The notes beneath the pieces were generated by a model. The model was not told where the DNA came from, ran no database searches, and was given only the letters and a program-made list of their open reading frames with translations. Below are positions 50,492 to 59,562 of a stretch of 64,000 nucleotides of DNA, piece by piece (the first letter of the stretch is position 1; each line of letters opens with the position of its first letter). The DNA comes from an uncultured Ruminococcus sp. (GTDB lineage: Bacteria; Bacillota; Clostridia; Oscillospirales; Acutalibacteraceae): positions 1-64,000 of the forward strand of contig CATXZD010000011.1 in NCBI GenBank assembly GCA_958403905.1, written 5' to 3'. Position numbers and translations under genes: made by a program.

Positions 50492-52399
50492 ATGATTAGA
50501 AAATTCACCTTTGGCACACCGATTTGTACAGAGGCGGTTGCCGAAAAATTTGAAATATCGGACAACAGCGATTTTCCTTTTAAGAGCAAAGAAGAAAACG
50601 GAAAATTTATTTTTGAATTTGATATGACCGACAGCGACATCATTTACGGTCTTGGCGAAGCTCCGAGAGGAATCAATAAGCGTGGATGGGTTTACGAAAG
50701 CTTTTGCAGTGACGACCCTTTTCACACAGAAACAAAGTCGTCGCTTTATGCAGCACACAATTTCCTTATGCTTTCGGGAAGCGATAATTTCGGTATTTTC
50801 ATTGACTTTCCTGCAAAAATCCGTTGGGACATCGGCTACACTTCAAAAAACAAAACAGTTATTACAATAGACGGAACAGACTTTGATTTCTATTATATTA
50901 AGGGCAGCAAGCCAATTGAAATTGTAAAGGAATTCAGAAAGGCAATCGGAAAAAGCTACATTCCTCCGTTTTGGGCGTTTGGTTATCAGCAAAGCAGATG
51001 GAGTTATCCCGATGCAAAGACGGTTGACAGTGTAATCGACGGCTACGACAAGGCAGGTATTCCGCTTGATTGCGTGTATCTTGATATTGACTATATGGAC
51101 AGTTACAAGGACTTTACTGTTGACAATAAAAAATTCCCCGATTTTGCAGACTATGTAAGCAAAAAGCGTGAGCAGGGAATCCACCTTATTCCGATTATCG
51201 ACGCAGGTGTTAAAAAAGAGGACGGCTACAGTGTTTATGAAGAGGGAAGAGATAACGGATATTTCTGCAAAAACGAGGATGGCACAGACTTTGAGGGCGG
51301 TGTATGGCCCGGAATTGTAGGCTTCCCCGATTTTCTTCGCAAGGACGTGCGTGAGTGGTTTGGCTCAAAGTATAAGGTGCTTACAGACGCAGGAATTGAC
51401 GGATTTTGGAACGATATGAATGAGCCTGCGATTTTCTATTCCGTAAAAGGGCTAGACAAAGCTATTGAAAAAGCAAGCTCGCTAAAGGGCAAAAATCTTG
51501 ACCTTTCGCAGTTCTTTAATTTAAAGGATACTTTCCTTAGTCTTTCAAACAGTGCGGAGGATTATTCAAGCATTTATCATACGGTTGGCGGCAAGCAGGT
51601 TTGCCACGATCGTGTTCACAATATCTATGGCGCAAATATGACTAAGGCGGCAGGCGAGTATTTTGCAAAAGAATTCGGCGAAGAAAAAATCCTAATGTTC
51701 TCACGTGCGTCATACATCGGAGCACACCGTTCAAGCGGAATCTGGTTTGGTGACAATCATTCGTGGTGGTCGCATATTCTGCTTAACCTGAAAATGCTTC
51801 CGTCGGCAAATATGTGCGGTTTTCTCTACTGCGGAGCAGATTTGGGCGGCTTTAACGAAAACGCAACACGTGACCTTGTTCTGCGTTTTCTGGCGCTTGG
51901 AGTTTTCACCCCGCTTATGCGAAATCATGCTGCACTCGGCACAAGAGATCAGGAGTGTTACAATTTTGAAAACAGCGAAGATTTTAAGGATATTATTGAG
52001 GTGCGTTACCGCCTTATTCCGTATCTTTACAGCACTTTCCGCAGGGCAAGCGAAGAAAACGATATGATTTTCAAACCGCTTTCGTTCGATTATCCCAATG
52101 ACAAAATCGCCCGTGAGTGCGAAACTCAGCTTATGCTCGGCGACGAATGTATGATTTGCCCTGTTTACGAGCAGAACGTCGGCGGTAGATATGTTTATCT
52201 GCCCGAGGATATGACGTTTGTAAAGCTAAGCGGAACAAATGTTGTTACCAAGAAAATGTCAAAAGGAACGCATTACATTGAGGTTGCACTAAACGAAGTT
52301 CCGCTGTTCATTAAAAGCGGCAGAAAAATTCCGCTTTGTAAGCCTGCAATGCGTACTTCACAGCTTGACACCGAAAATTTTGAATATATTACAGGATAA
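50492..52399 (+). CDS. GH31 alpha-glucosidase
   Basis: A 635-residue glycoside hydrolase without signal peptide, so cytosolic. The nucleophile Asp308 is in GFWNDMNEPAIF and the acid/base Asp421 in IWFGDNHSWW; RSSGIWF and GADLGGF are also family features. Acts on alpha-glucosides, probably malto- or isomalto-oligosaccharides after uptake. The N-terminal galactose-mutarotase-like domain is present, but the protein is shorter than many GH31 enzymes. AAAGGAG precedes the ATG. Confidence 0.93.
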   Translation: MIRKFTFGTPICTEAVAEKFEISDNSDFPFKSKEENGKFIFEFDMTDSDIIYGLGEAPRGINKRGWVYESFCSDDPFHTETKSSLYAAHNFLMLSGSDNFGIFIDFPAKIRWDIGYTSKNKTVITIDGTDFDFYYIKGSKPIEIVKEFRKAIGKSYIPPFWAFGYQQSRWSYPDAKTVDSVIDGYDKAGIPLDCVYLDIDYMDSYKDFTVDNKKFPDFADYVSKKREQGIHLIPIIDAGVKKEDGYSVYEEGRDNGYFCKNEDGTDFEGGVWPGIVGFPDFLRKDVREWFGSKYKVLTDAGIDGFWNDMNEPAIFYSVKGLDKAIEKASSLKGKNLDLSQFFNLKDTFLSLSNSAEDYSSIYHTVGGKQVCHDRVHNIYGANMTKAAGEYFAKEFGEEKILMFSRASYIGAHRSSGIWFGDNHSWWSHILLNLKMLPSANMCGFLYCGADLGGFNENATRDLVLRFLALGVFTPLMRNHAALGTRDQECYNFENSEDFKDIIEVRYRLIPYLYSTFRRASEENDMIFKPLSFDYPNDKIARECETQLMLGDECMICPVYEQNVGGRYVYLPEDMTFVKLSGTNVVTKKMSKGTHYIEVALNEVPLFIKSGRKIPLCKPAMRTSQLDTENFEYITG

Positions 52400-52417
52400 A
52401 TAAAAATATACATATAT

Positions 52418-52454
52418 AAAAATCTCCTGTTCGAGTAGCCAGACAGGAGATTTT
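52418..52454. terminator. Terminator after GH31 gene
   Basis: AAAATCTCCTGT / ACAGGAGATTTT stem, usable on both strands for the convergent XRE gene. Confidence 0.85.
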
Positions 52455-52479
52455 AATATTATAACTGAATTTGGTTATA

Positions 52480-53361
52480 TCAGAAAATATGATGTTTGTC
52501 GTCATTGTCGAACAAACCGCAAATCCAGTAATAAATCGGAATTGTGAGAAAAACAAGCCAGCCTACAGCCCAGCCACCGCATAAGTTGAAGTAACCGAAC
52601 AGTATATATGCGATTGCTGCAAGCACGGGATATGCAAAGTGGCTTGCCTTGCGCTCATAAATTGCGTCAACAAGTGTGTAATAAAGCGGAATGGTAAGCA
52701 GGCAAATCCAGCTTAATGCCCAGCCAAAGCATACTCCGCTTGCACCCCACCACGCAAATGCGATTAAGGGAAAGATGAAAAACGGGAATTTGTTCCATTT
52801 ACTTTTGCTCTTGTGATGATAATTAATATCTTTGTCAACCATAACATTTCCGTTTTCGTCCGTGTAAACACGCTGTTTGCCGTTTTCTTCAACGTGAATT
52901 CCGTCCCAGCCAACGTGAACCTTGTCGCCGTTCTTATCGTGAACGTGTACACCGTCTTTGAAGTTTATATGCACGTGGTCGCCGTTTTTTGAGTCAACGT
53001 GAATTCCGTTTTTGAACGAAACCTTGTCAACCTTTTCGTATGTTGTTTCGGTTTCACCGTTCGGACCGTAGGAATAGTTGTAATTATATTTGTATTCCTC
53101 GTTTGAATTCGACTCTGAATTGTTTTCCTCTGATTTTTGATCATTTTCACTTTTTGTTGTTTCACCCTTTAAAAGCTCGTCGAGTGAAACTCCGTAAATT
53201 TCAGCAAGCAAAATAAGGTTGTCGGTGTCAGGAGAAGCTTCAGCACGCTCCCACTTTGAAATTGCCTGTCGGCTTACACCGATTTTTGCGGCAAGCTCCT
53301 CTTGGCTAAAGTTGTGTTTCTTTCTATATTGTAATAATCTGTTGGCTGTTTCAATATTCAT
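52480..53361 (-). CDS. Membrane-tethered XRE regulator with histidine-rich repeats
   Basis: A 293-residue protein. Residues 4-60 are an XRE helix-turn-helix, SQEELAAKIGVSRQAISKWERAE. An acidic/asparagine linker follows, then (about residues 110-175) short repeats of the form NGxHV: FKNGIHVDSKNGDHVHINF, DGVHVHDKNGDKVHVGWDGIHV. The C-terminal part has four or more membrane segments with an internal duplication (GWALSWICLLTIPLYY and GWAVGWLVFLTIPIYY). The histidine-rich repeats suggest metal or pH sensing, which is inference. Start ATG at 53361 is supported by GAGGAGGGC. Confidence 0.85.
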   Translation of the reverse strand: MNIETANRLLQYRKKHNFSQEELAAKIGVSRQAISKWERAEASPDTDNLILLAEIYGVSLDELLKGETTKSENDQKSEENNSESNSNEEYKYNYNYSYGPNGETETTYEKVDKVSFKNGIHVDSKNGDHVHINFKDGVHVHDKNGDKVHVGWDGIHVEENGKQRVYTDENGNVMVDKDINYHHKSKSKWNKFPFFIFPLIAFAWWGASGVCFGWALSWICLLTIPLYYTLVDAIYERKASHFAYPVLAAIAYILFGYFNLCGGWAVGWLVFLTIPIYYWICGLFDNDDKHHIF

Positions 53362-53477
53362 TGATATGCCCTCCTCGTTGATTTGTTGCTTGAATTATAC
53401 TCCGCAACTGCTGTTTTTGGCTATACATTCCAGTTTTCAACCCCGCAACCATCGGTTGCAAGTGGTATGTTTAGGCT

Positions 53478-54989
53478 TTAAATCTCCAGACCGCTTGTGG
53501 TTTTCAAAAACTCAAACAGCTGATTATAAATTAAATCAACGCCGCCATTGCTGTCGCTTTCTATATTAAGCGGCATAATTGGGTCGTGGACGGAAAGACG
53601 GAGCAAAAACCAGCCGTTGCCGTTTTCTTTGCCGAAAGATACTCTGATTCCCTCACGATTATCGTTTGCAACCTGCCAGCCGTTCTGATTTTCTGCATAT
53701 TCGGTAAGGTCGGATATGATTTTTTCACCGCAGGCTCTAAAATCCTTTTCGGTAATTTTAAATCTGATTTCTTTGCTTTCAACAGGCTCTTTAAGCCCGG
53801 CTGTAAGCTCGTCAAGGTCCTTGCCTTCTTTGCGCAGCTGCGCCATTTTTATGATGATTTTTGTGCAGAGGTATGCGCCGTCGTCAAGAAAATAATTCTC
53901 GCGCATAGCCGCGTGCCCCGAAGTTTCAATTGCAAGAGGACAGTTAATTCCCTGTTTATTAAGCTCAAGCGCCTTGTCAATTACGTTCTTGTATCCTCTG
54001 CGGTAGCGGAAGTGTTTTCCACCGAGTGTGTTTTCAATAAAGTCCTTAAGTCCGCTTGATGTAATTGAGTCGGTGACAACCGTTCCGCCGCAATTTCCTT
54101 CAAGTGCAATTGCAGAGGCAACAGCTACAAGCCTGTTGCGATTTATCTCGTTACCCTTTGAGTCAACTGCACCGCCTCGGTCAACGTCAGTATCGAAAAT
54201 TACGCCCAAATCAGCATTGCTTTCCTTCACTGCCTGACGGATTGACGCCATAGCTGTTGCGTCCTCGGGGTTAGGAACGTGATTTGGAAACATACCGTCG
54301 GGGTTAAGGTAACGGCTGCCCTTGGTGTCTGCGCCAAGTACAGACAGCACCTTGTCTGCATAAAATCCGCCTGCGCCGTTTCCTGCGTCAACTACAATTT
54401 TAAAGCCTTTCAGAGGGTGTTCATAGTCATCTGCATTAACTTCTTTTTTAATCTTTTCGCAAAGTCCCTTTGCATAGTCGCTCATATAGTCAACGTTAGT
54501 GATTGTACCGCCGTCTTTTTCCTGCGGATGTTTGTTTTCTTGTGCATATGTCAGAATATCTTCAATGTCCGAGCCTTCAAGACCGCCCTCACGCGTGAAG
54601 AATTTCAGACCATTTCGGTTAAAAGGATGATGGCTTGCCGTGATTTGCAGAGCACCGTCGCAATTTAAATCAACAGTAGTCATAAACATTGACGGGGTAG
54701 AGGCAAGACCGCAGCAAAGCACCTCTGCTCCGCAGGCTTTAAAGCGCTTTGTAGTAATATCCATAATGTGAGGACCTGATATTCTGCTGTCACGTCCGAC
54801 AGAGATTTTAAGGTTGTCGCAGGGCTTATTAACCTTTTTAGAAAGCCACAGAACAAAGCCGTCAGCCATATTTGCAACGGCATCGTCAGTCAGATTAACG
54901 CTCTGTCCTTCAACTCCCTCGCTTGCAACACCTCGTATATCTGTACCGCTTTTGAACTGTTTATAAAAATCGTTAAGCATAGTTTTCAT
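53478..54989 (-). CDS. Phosphoglucomutase/phosphomannomutase
   Basis: Alpha-D-phosphohexomutase of 503 aa. The catalytic serine is in ITASHHPFNRNGLK, the magnesium loop is DTDVDRGG, and the sugar loop is ETSGHAAMREN. It interconverts hexose-1- and hexose-6-phosphates, connecting glucan use with nucleotide-sugar synthesis for the envelope. ATG is preceded by GAAAGGATG. Confidence 0.93.
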   Translation of the reverse strand: MKTMLNDFYKQFKSGTDIRGVASEGVEGQSVNLTDDAVANMADGFVLWLSKKVNKPCDNLKISVGRDSRISGPHIMDITTKRFKACGAEVLCCGLASTPSMFMTTVDLNCDGALQITASHHPFNRNGLKFFTREGGLEGSDIEDILTYAQENKHPQEKDGGTITNVDYMSDYAKGLCEKIKKEVNADDYEHPLKGFKIVVDAGNGAGGFYADKVLSVLGADTKGSRYLNPDGMFPNHVPNPEDATAMASIRQAVKESNADLGVIFDTDVDRGGAVDSKGNEINRNRLVAVASAIALEGNCGGTVVTDSITSSGLKDFIENTLGGKHFRYRRGYKNVIDKALELNKQGINCPLAIETSGHAAMRENYFLDDGAYLCTKIIIKMAQLRKEGKDLDELTAGLKEPVESKEIRFKITEKDFRACGEKIISDLTEYAENQNGWQVANDNREGIRVSFGKENGNGWFLLRLSVHDPIMPLNIESDSNGGVDLIYNQLFEFLKTTSGLEI

Positions 54990-55454
54990 CCTTTCGGTTT
55001 CATTATATATTATAAGTATTATAACGCATAGGGCGTAAAATCACAATACATCGAAAAATTAAGTTTGTAAAAAGTTGGATTATTTTATTGCTAAAAAGGA
55101 AATAAGTTGTTAAAACTGACGAAAGAGTAACTAAAATATTGTCGATTTGTAAATTCTTTTAAAGCATTATTAGGCAAAATTGCACATAAAACAGTGCTTT
55201 ATATTAGCTAATATTGACATACAAATGTGATAGCTGACAAAAAGTAAAGTTAAAAATTGTTGACTTTTTCAAAAAGTTGGATATAATAATAATTGTCAAG
55301 TAAATAGTCCGCTTGGCTATCGGCTGATTCCAAATTAGCCTTACTCGAGTAAAATTGAATTATCATAAAGTCGATAAATAATCATGATTTGCCAAATGGT
55401 AAATGGCGCACGAGAAAAACTTTATATTTTAAAGAATTGAAGGAGGAAACATTT
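54990..55454. other. Long leader region of the 88-aa gene
   Basis: About 465 bp without a gene. A promoter lies at 55260-55287. The following 170 nt form a long leader holding GCCAAATGGTAAATGGC near 55394, a partial inverted repeat. No known riboswitch was recognised. Confidence 0.55.
55260..55287 (+). promoter_or_regulatory. Promoter of the 88-aa gene
   Basis: TTGACT at 55260-55265 and perfect TATAAT at 55282-55287, 16-bp spacer. Confidence 0.75.
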
Positions 55455-55721
55455 ATGACACCAATTCTTAGCTTACACAACATTGATGTAACTGCGTTCC
55501 TCGCCGTGCTCGATACCTGCGAGGGCAACGTATATCTCGTTACAAAGGAAGGCGACAGATTAAATCTTCGTAGCAAGCTTTGCCAGCTTGTTGGCTTAAC
55601 AAAGCTTATTGAAGGTGGAAAAATTGCAGAAGCAAGTATTATCTGCGAAAACAAGAATGACGAGAGCAAGCTTTTCAGATTCAACTTTTTCGGCGATACA
55701 GGTAACGCTAAAGTAGGTTAA
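55455..55721 (+). CDS. Conserved-looking 88-residue protein, unknown function
   Basis: A small soluble protein, MTPILSLHNIDVTAFLAVL at the start, then a compact alpha/beta sequence with two cysteines (DTCEG, KLCQL) ending in FRFNFFGDTGNAKV. I do not recognise a family. Support for it being real: a strong AAGGAGG, a near-consensus promoter, a terminator 55 bp after the stop and a clean start at 55455. It stands alone. Confidence 0.75.
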   Translation: MTPILSLHNIDVTAFLAVLDTCEGNVYLVTKEGDRLNLRSKLCQLVGLTKLIEGGKIAEASIICENKNDESKLFRFNFFGDTGNAKVG

Positions 55722-55775
55722 TCTAAGCTTATATAAACAACAATCCACGTTTTTCACGTTAATTTCAAAACTTCT

Positions 55776-55818
55776 AAATCCAAAAACGGCTGCTTAACGG
55801 CGGCCGTTTTTGGATTTT
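55776..55818 (+). terminator. Terminator after the 88-aa gene
   Basis: AAATCCAAAAACGGC / GCCGTTTTTGGATTT stem with T tract. Confidence 0.9.
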
Positions 55819-55922
55819 TGCTTTATATTTCCTGCAAATTTATCGCTAAATATTGAATTGAAAATTGCAGCGTGATATAATTTTCTCAGTGAAATTCAAT
55901 ATGACAGAGGTGGTAAAGCGGT

Positions 55923-56870
55923 ATGAACTATAATGACTTACATGACGATGAACAGTTTTTTGACGATTATTTTAGTGATGATTATGAAGTTCCTCGTGAT
56001 TCACGCAATAGGTCAAAGCAAAGAAAAAATGTTGACTACAATATAGATAAGTATGGTAGAAAAAGAAAAGGTCTTAAGTGGAAACTTAAATCATTTTTGC
56101 ACAGCAAAGAAGCAATAATAGCGTTAGCGGCAATTGTAATGCTGATTATAATAATAGCAATGATTTCCTCCTGTTCGGGCAGCGAGGGAAAAGAGCAGAC
56201 TGCGTCAACTACTGCTGCAACTGTTGTCCCGACAACTCAGGTTACATCATATAAAATAGACAATGTTCCTGTTATTGAGCAGAGTAATTTAAAAGCTGCT
56301 TGTGAAACCTATGCGTGTACAATGCTGTTGCAGTACTACAAATTTGATATAGATGAAGTTGAGTTTGTGGACAATTATCTTGTAACAAGACCTGTATATT
56401 ACGGAATTGACGGCAATCTTTACGGACCCGATATGAACAGTGCGTACGCGGGAGATGTTTATACGGGTTACGGAATAAACGCTCCGGGAATGGCAAAATG
56501 TATGAATAACTATATCAAAACTAAGGGCTCAAAGCTTGTCGCAGAGCCGTTGTCCGGCGTGCCGCTTGAGGAGCTTTGCAAAAAGTATGTTTTAAACGAT
56601 ACTCCTGTTATGGTATGGGCAACAACCTTTATGGAAGAGCCGTATGTTCAGGCAACATGGATTGTTGATTATGTTGACGAAAATGCGGAGCATGAAGTCG
56701 GCGATACTGTAAGCTGGCAAATGCACGAGCATTGTCTGGTGCTTATAGGCTTTGACGAAAAAAATTATTATTTCTGCGATTCCGTTTCAGGCGAAGTTTC
56801 GGCATATGATAAAGTTGTAACAGAGAAAAGATATGAACAAATCGGCAAACAGGCAATAGTGCTGAAGTGA
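55923..56870 (+). CDS. C39-like (papain-type) membrane-anchored peptidase
   Basis: A 315-residue protein: an acidic cytosolic N-terminus (YNDLHDDEQFFDDYFSDD), one membrane helix (about residues 64-84), a T-rich linker and an extracellular papain-like domain. The nucleophile is probably the Cys of LKAACETYACTML and the His that of MHEHCLVLIGFD, as in C39_2 proteins. It could process exported peptides, or be a wall-associated protease. Target unknown. ATG follows GAGGTGGT. Confidence 0.82.
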   Translation: MNYNDLHDDEQFFDDYFSDDYEVPRDSRNRSKQRKNVDYNIDKYGRKRKGLKWKLKSFLHSKEAIIALAAIVMLIIIIAMISSCSGSEGKEQTASTTAATVVPTTQVTSYKIDNVPVIEQSNLKAACETYACTMLLQYYKFDIDEVEFVDNYLVTRPVYYGIDGNLYGPDMNSAYAGDVYTGYGINAPGMAKCMNNYIKTKGSKLVAEPLSGVPLEELCKKYVLNDTPVMVWATTFMEEPYVQATWIVDYVDENAEHEVGDTVSWQMHEHCLVLIGFDEKNYYFCDSVSGEVSAYDKVVTEKRYEQIGKQAIVLK

Positions 56871-56883
56871 ATAAAGATAAAAC

Positions 56884-56910
56884 AAAAGGCACCCTAATGG
56901 GTGCTTTTTT
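56884..56910 (+). terminator. Terminator after the C39 gene
   Basis: AAAGGCACCC / GGGTGCTTTT stem with TAAT loop and T tract. Confidence 0.9.
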
Positions 56911-56960
56911 GACTAACATTTTGCGAAAAAGCGCGATTATTTACGGTGTTTTATCAAGCA

Positions 56961-57068
56961 AAAAACCACATTGAAATAGCCCGAAAAAGGCTTTACAATG
57001 CGGTTTTTGGTTGGCAAACAACTTAATTTTTGATAGAAAGCCGAGGACGATGCCCCCTCGGCTTATTT
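56961..57068. terminator. Two more hairpins at the convergent junction
   Basis: AAAAACCxCATTG / CAATGCGGTTTTT (56961-57007) with an inner AGCC/GGCT stem, and AAGCCGAGG / CCTCGGCTT (57038-57068) followed by ATTTT on plus. The first can act on both strands. Three hairpins in about 190 bp is a dense termination zone. Confidence 0.7.
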
Positions 57069-57121
57069 TGCATCCTCGAAACGGTGGAAAGAGATTCATA
57101 AGCACATCAACAAACTGGAAT

Positions 57122-57604
57122 TTATAGCTGTAATTCTTCTATAAATTTCTGTATACGTTCGGTCACTAATTCACTCTTATTCAAAGAGACCAATTCACTT
57201 CTGCTTACCCAATTATATGCAATGGTTTCTCCATCCTGCAAGGTAATACAGTCTTTATTACAGTTCGTAACGCACAAAAACTCTACATAAATTGTGTCAT
57301 TACTTCTCACTCGTCCTACTTCGACTAAGTTATCAGACTGAATCCCCGTTTCCTCTTGGAGTTCTCTGATTGCACAATCTAAAGGAGACTCGTTCTGTAA
57401 TGCTGAACCTCCCGCTGTGGCTTCCCACATGCCACCAAACTGCTTACGTCTATCCCGTTGCATTAGTAAATAGCTTCCATCCGTATGTTTCACAATAATA
57501 TCGCAAACCAAATGGAATAGCCCCTCTGGGATTGCTTCTCCTCTTATCAATGTTGCATTATGAACATGATTAAAATCTTTATCATAGGCATCCCAAGTTT
57601 CCAT
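57122..57604 (-). CDS. Nudix hydrolase (IPP isomerase-like family)
   Basis: A 160-residue Nudix enzyme. The box GSALQNESPLDCAIRELQEETG is intact. The N-terminus ETWDAYDKDFNHV and RGEAIPEGLFHLVCDIIVKHTDGSYLLMQRD are typical of NUDIX proteins of the MutT/IPP isomerase-like group. Substrate unknown. ATG follows GGAGGTAAAG. Confidence 0.87.
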   Translation of the reverse strand: METWDAYDKDFNHVHNATLIRGEAIPEGLFHLVCDIIVKHTDGSYLLMQRDRRKQFGGMWEATAGGSALQNESPLDCAIRELQEETGIQSDNLVEVGRVRSNDTIYVEFLCVTNCNKDCITLQDGETIAYNWVSRSELVSLNKSELVTERIQKFIEELQL

Positions 57605-57688
57605 GCACCTTTACCTCCTACAAATTCCGATTTATCGAGCCTATCGTATCACATCACAATATTACAAGTCAATACACTTCATAAAAAA

Positions 57689-57783
57689 GGGGCGCTTTGA
57701 GTCCCTGTTAACTAAACAGACAGAAAACGGAGCAGTCACAAATTTACTCATTTGCAACTGCTCCATTTTTGGTGCGCCAACAG
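57689..57783. repeat. tRNA 3'-end fragment pair, module 1
   Basis: GGGGCGCTTTGAGTCCCTGTT (written here as two motifs: GGGGCG and TTTGAGTCCCTGTT) lies at 57689-57709 and TTGGTGCGCCAACAG at 57769-57783, with a hairpin between. The same layout appears as module 2 at 57893-57975, whose right part is the tRNA itself. Confidence 0.7.
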
Positions 57784-57892
57784 TAAGTTAAATATTAGGA
57801 AAAAATCTACCACGTTTGTTGTGGTGTGTGTGAAAGAAAAAGTATCATCTGCGCTCACCCCTAAAAACAGTCCACCGGACTGTTTTTTTAAC

Positions 57893-57915
57893 GGGGCGTT
57901 TCGAGTCCCTGTTGG
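57893..57915. repeat. tRNA T-arm fragment, module 2
   Basis: TTCGAGTCCCTGTTGGC in plus orientation equals the T-arm/acceptor of the minus-strand tRNA that follows; the two form an inverted repeat around the terminator. Confidence 0.75.
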
Positions 57916-57930
57916 CTTAATTTATAAAAC

Positions 57931-57955
57931 AAAAAGCACCCATTGGGTGCTTTTT
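57931..57955 (-). terminator. Terminator of the tRNA gene
   Basis: AAAAAGCACCC / GGGTGCTTTTT stem immediately after the encoded CCA; T tract on both strands. Confidence 0.85.
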
Positions 57956-57959
57956 GTTT

Positions 57960-58036
57960 TGGTGCGCCAACAGGGACTCGAACCCCGGACCGACCGGTTA
58001 TGAGCCGGTAGCTCTAACCAACTGAGCTATTGGCGC
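57960..58036 (-). tRNA. tRNA with CAT anticodon (Met or Ile2)
   Basis: A 77-nt cloverleaf on the minus strand: acceptor GCGCCAA / TTGGCGC, D-arm AGCTCAGTTGGTTAGAGC, anticodon arm ACCGG-CTCATAA-CCGGT, T-arm CGGGG-TTCGAGT-CCCTG and encoded CCA. The CAT anticodon suits elongator methionine or isoleucine (lysidine-modified); C4-G69 and C5-G68 pairs fit E. coli-type TilS rules for Ile2 but do not settle it. Not an initiator: the 1-72 position is G-C paired. Confidence 0.93.
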
Positions 58037-58274
58037 ATATAAATATAATATCATTTACGCAAGAGCTATTATAACAGAGTTTGGTTGATTTGTCAACTTT
58101 ATTAACAATTAATTATTGCTCGAATTTTTCAAATATGTTATAATAACCTCACGAACCTCACGCCGTTACCAAAATCAAAGATTTTGACGGCATAGTAAAC
58201 TTCGTTCCTGTAATTGTGCTTCGCACAATATTTATGTTAAAAGAACCTCAAAATAAACTAAGGGTGGGATTTTT

Positions 58275-59561
58275 ATGGCTGTTATTAAACCGTTTAAAGG
58301 TATGCGCTATGATACGTCAAAGGCGGGCGAAATTTCAAAGCTTTGCTGTCCTCCGTATGACATCATAAGTGAAAAGCAACGCATTGATTACATCAATGAA
58401 AATGAATACAATATCATTCGCTTGGAACTTCCTAAAGACGGCGAAAATCCGTACGATAATGCTTCCGATATTCTCAATATGTGGCGTGATAAGGGAATCC
58501 TTATTCATGAGGATAAACCTGCAATTTATATTTATGAAGAGGAGTTTAATGCTTACTCAGAGCGTAAAAGCATAAAGGGCATTATTGCAAGGGTAAAGCT
58601 TGAAGAGTTTTCAAAAGGAATTATTCTGCCTCACGAATTCACTCTTTCAAAGGCAAAAGAGGACAGATTAAATCTCATGAAAGCGACCAACTGCAATTTT
58701 AGTCAGATTTATGCGCTGTATATGGAAGAAAAACACCTTACTCTCAAAACTATTGACGATCACTCGCAGTGCGCTCCGAATCTTGAATTTACTGATTCTG
58801 ACGACGTTACCCACAGATTGTGGATTGTTACCGATGAAGAGATTATAAAAAAGATTGTTGATGATTTTGCACATAGACGGCTCTATATCGCCGACGGCCA
58901 TCACAGATACGAAACCGCCCTAAATTACCGAAATTATTGCCGGGAAAACGGAATTTCCAAAGAGGGCGATCCGCAGGATTATCAGATGATTTACCTTGTC
59001 GATATGGATCATCCGGGTCTTGTTGTTTTTCCCACTCACCGCCTTGTACGTGATTTGCCTGACTTTGACAAGAATAAAATGCTTGAATTATGTGAAAAGT
59101 ATTTTAATATAACTGCAGTCAGCGATAATGAAAATATGGAAAAAGAGCTTGCAAAGTGTTATGACGAGGGCAAAAATGCCTTTGGCTTTTACTGTGGAAA
59201 CGGCGAATGGTATTTGCTTGTCTTAAAAGATATTGACGTTATGTCGCAGTTTTTGCCTAATCTCTGCACAGCCTCGCAAAGACTTGACGTTTCGGTTTTG
59301 CACACGCTGATTCTTGAAAATATCTTTGGAATTGACAAGGAAAATATGGCTAATCAAGTCAATTTAACATATACTAAGTTCTTTGACGAGGCTGTTGCAC
59401 TTGTTGACAGCGGAGAATTTCAGTGTTCGTTTGTGCTGAATCCAACGAGAGTCAGTGAAATACGTAACGTTGCCGCCGCAGGCGAGAAGATGCCTCAGAA
59501 GTCAACCTATTTTTACCCGAAGATGATTACGGGAATGGTTATGAACGACCTTGGAGTTTAA
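58275..59561 (+). CDS. DUF1015 family protein
   Basis: A 428-residue soluble protein beginning MAVIKPFKGMRYD with CCPPYDII, ADGHHRYETAL and VFPTHRLV, the DUF1015 signature. Function unknown. It starts an operon with the flavin-binding gene (gap 1 bp) and the asparaginase gene (gap 1 bp), which hints at amino acid metabolism. RBS region is GGGTGGG. Confidence 0.9.
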   Translation: MAVIKPFKGMRYDTSKAGEISKLCCPPYDIISEKQRIDYINENEYNIIRLELPKDGENPYDNASDILNMWRDKGILIHEDKPAIYIYEEEFNAYSERKSIKGIIARVKLEEFSKGIILPHEFTLSKAKEDRLNLMKATNCNFSQIYALYMEEKHLTLKTIDDHSQCAPNLEFTDSDDVTHRLWIVTDEEIIKKIVDDFAHRRLYIADGHHRYETALNYRNYCRENGISKEGDPQDYQMIYLVDMDHPGLVVFPTHRLVRDLPDFDKNKMLELCEKYFNITAVSDNENMEKELAKCYDEGKNAFGFYCGNGEWYLLVLKDIDVMSQFLPNLCTASQRLDVSVLHTLILENIFGIDKENMANQVNLTYTKFFDEAVALVDSGEFQCSFVLNPTRVSEIRNVAAAGEKMPQKSTYFYPKMITGMVMNDLGV

Positions 59562-59562
59562 T

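Larger units (their letters stand above)
57605..57959. other. Non-coding region with tRNA-derived fragments
   Basis: About 355 bp without a gene. It holds two half copies of the tRNA 3' region (57689-57783 and 57893-57960, see repeats), and three hairpins: GGAGCAGT / ACTGCTCC (57729-57764), AAAAACAGTCC / GGACTGTTTTT (57863-57889) and the tRNA terminator. Frames of 62-83 codons here are not believed. Confidence 0.65.

Noticed and set aside
57752..58003. 83-codon open frame overlapping the tRNA on the opposite strand, ending RQQGLEPRTDRL
   Set aside because: The ending is translated from antisense tRNA sequence, a known source of false genes. It lacks a ribosome site.
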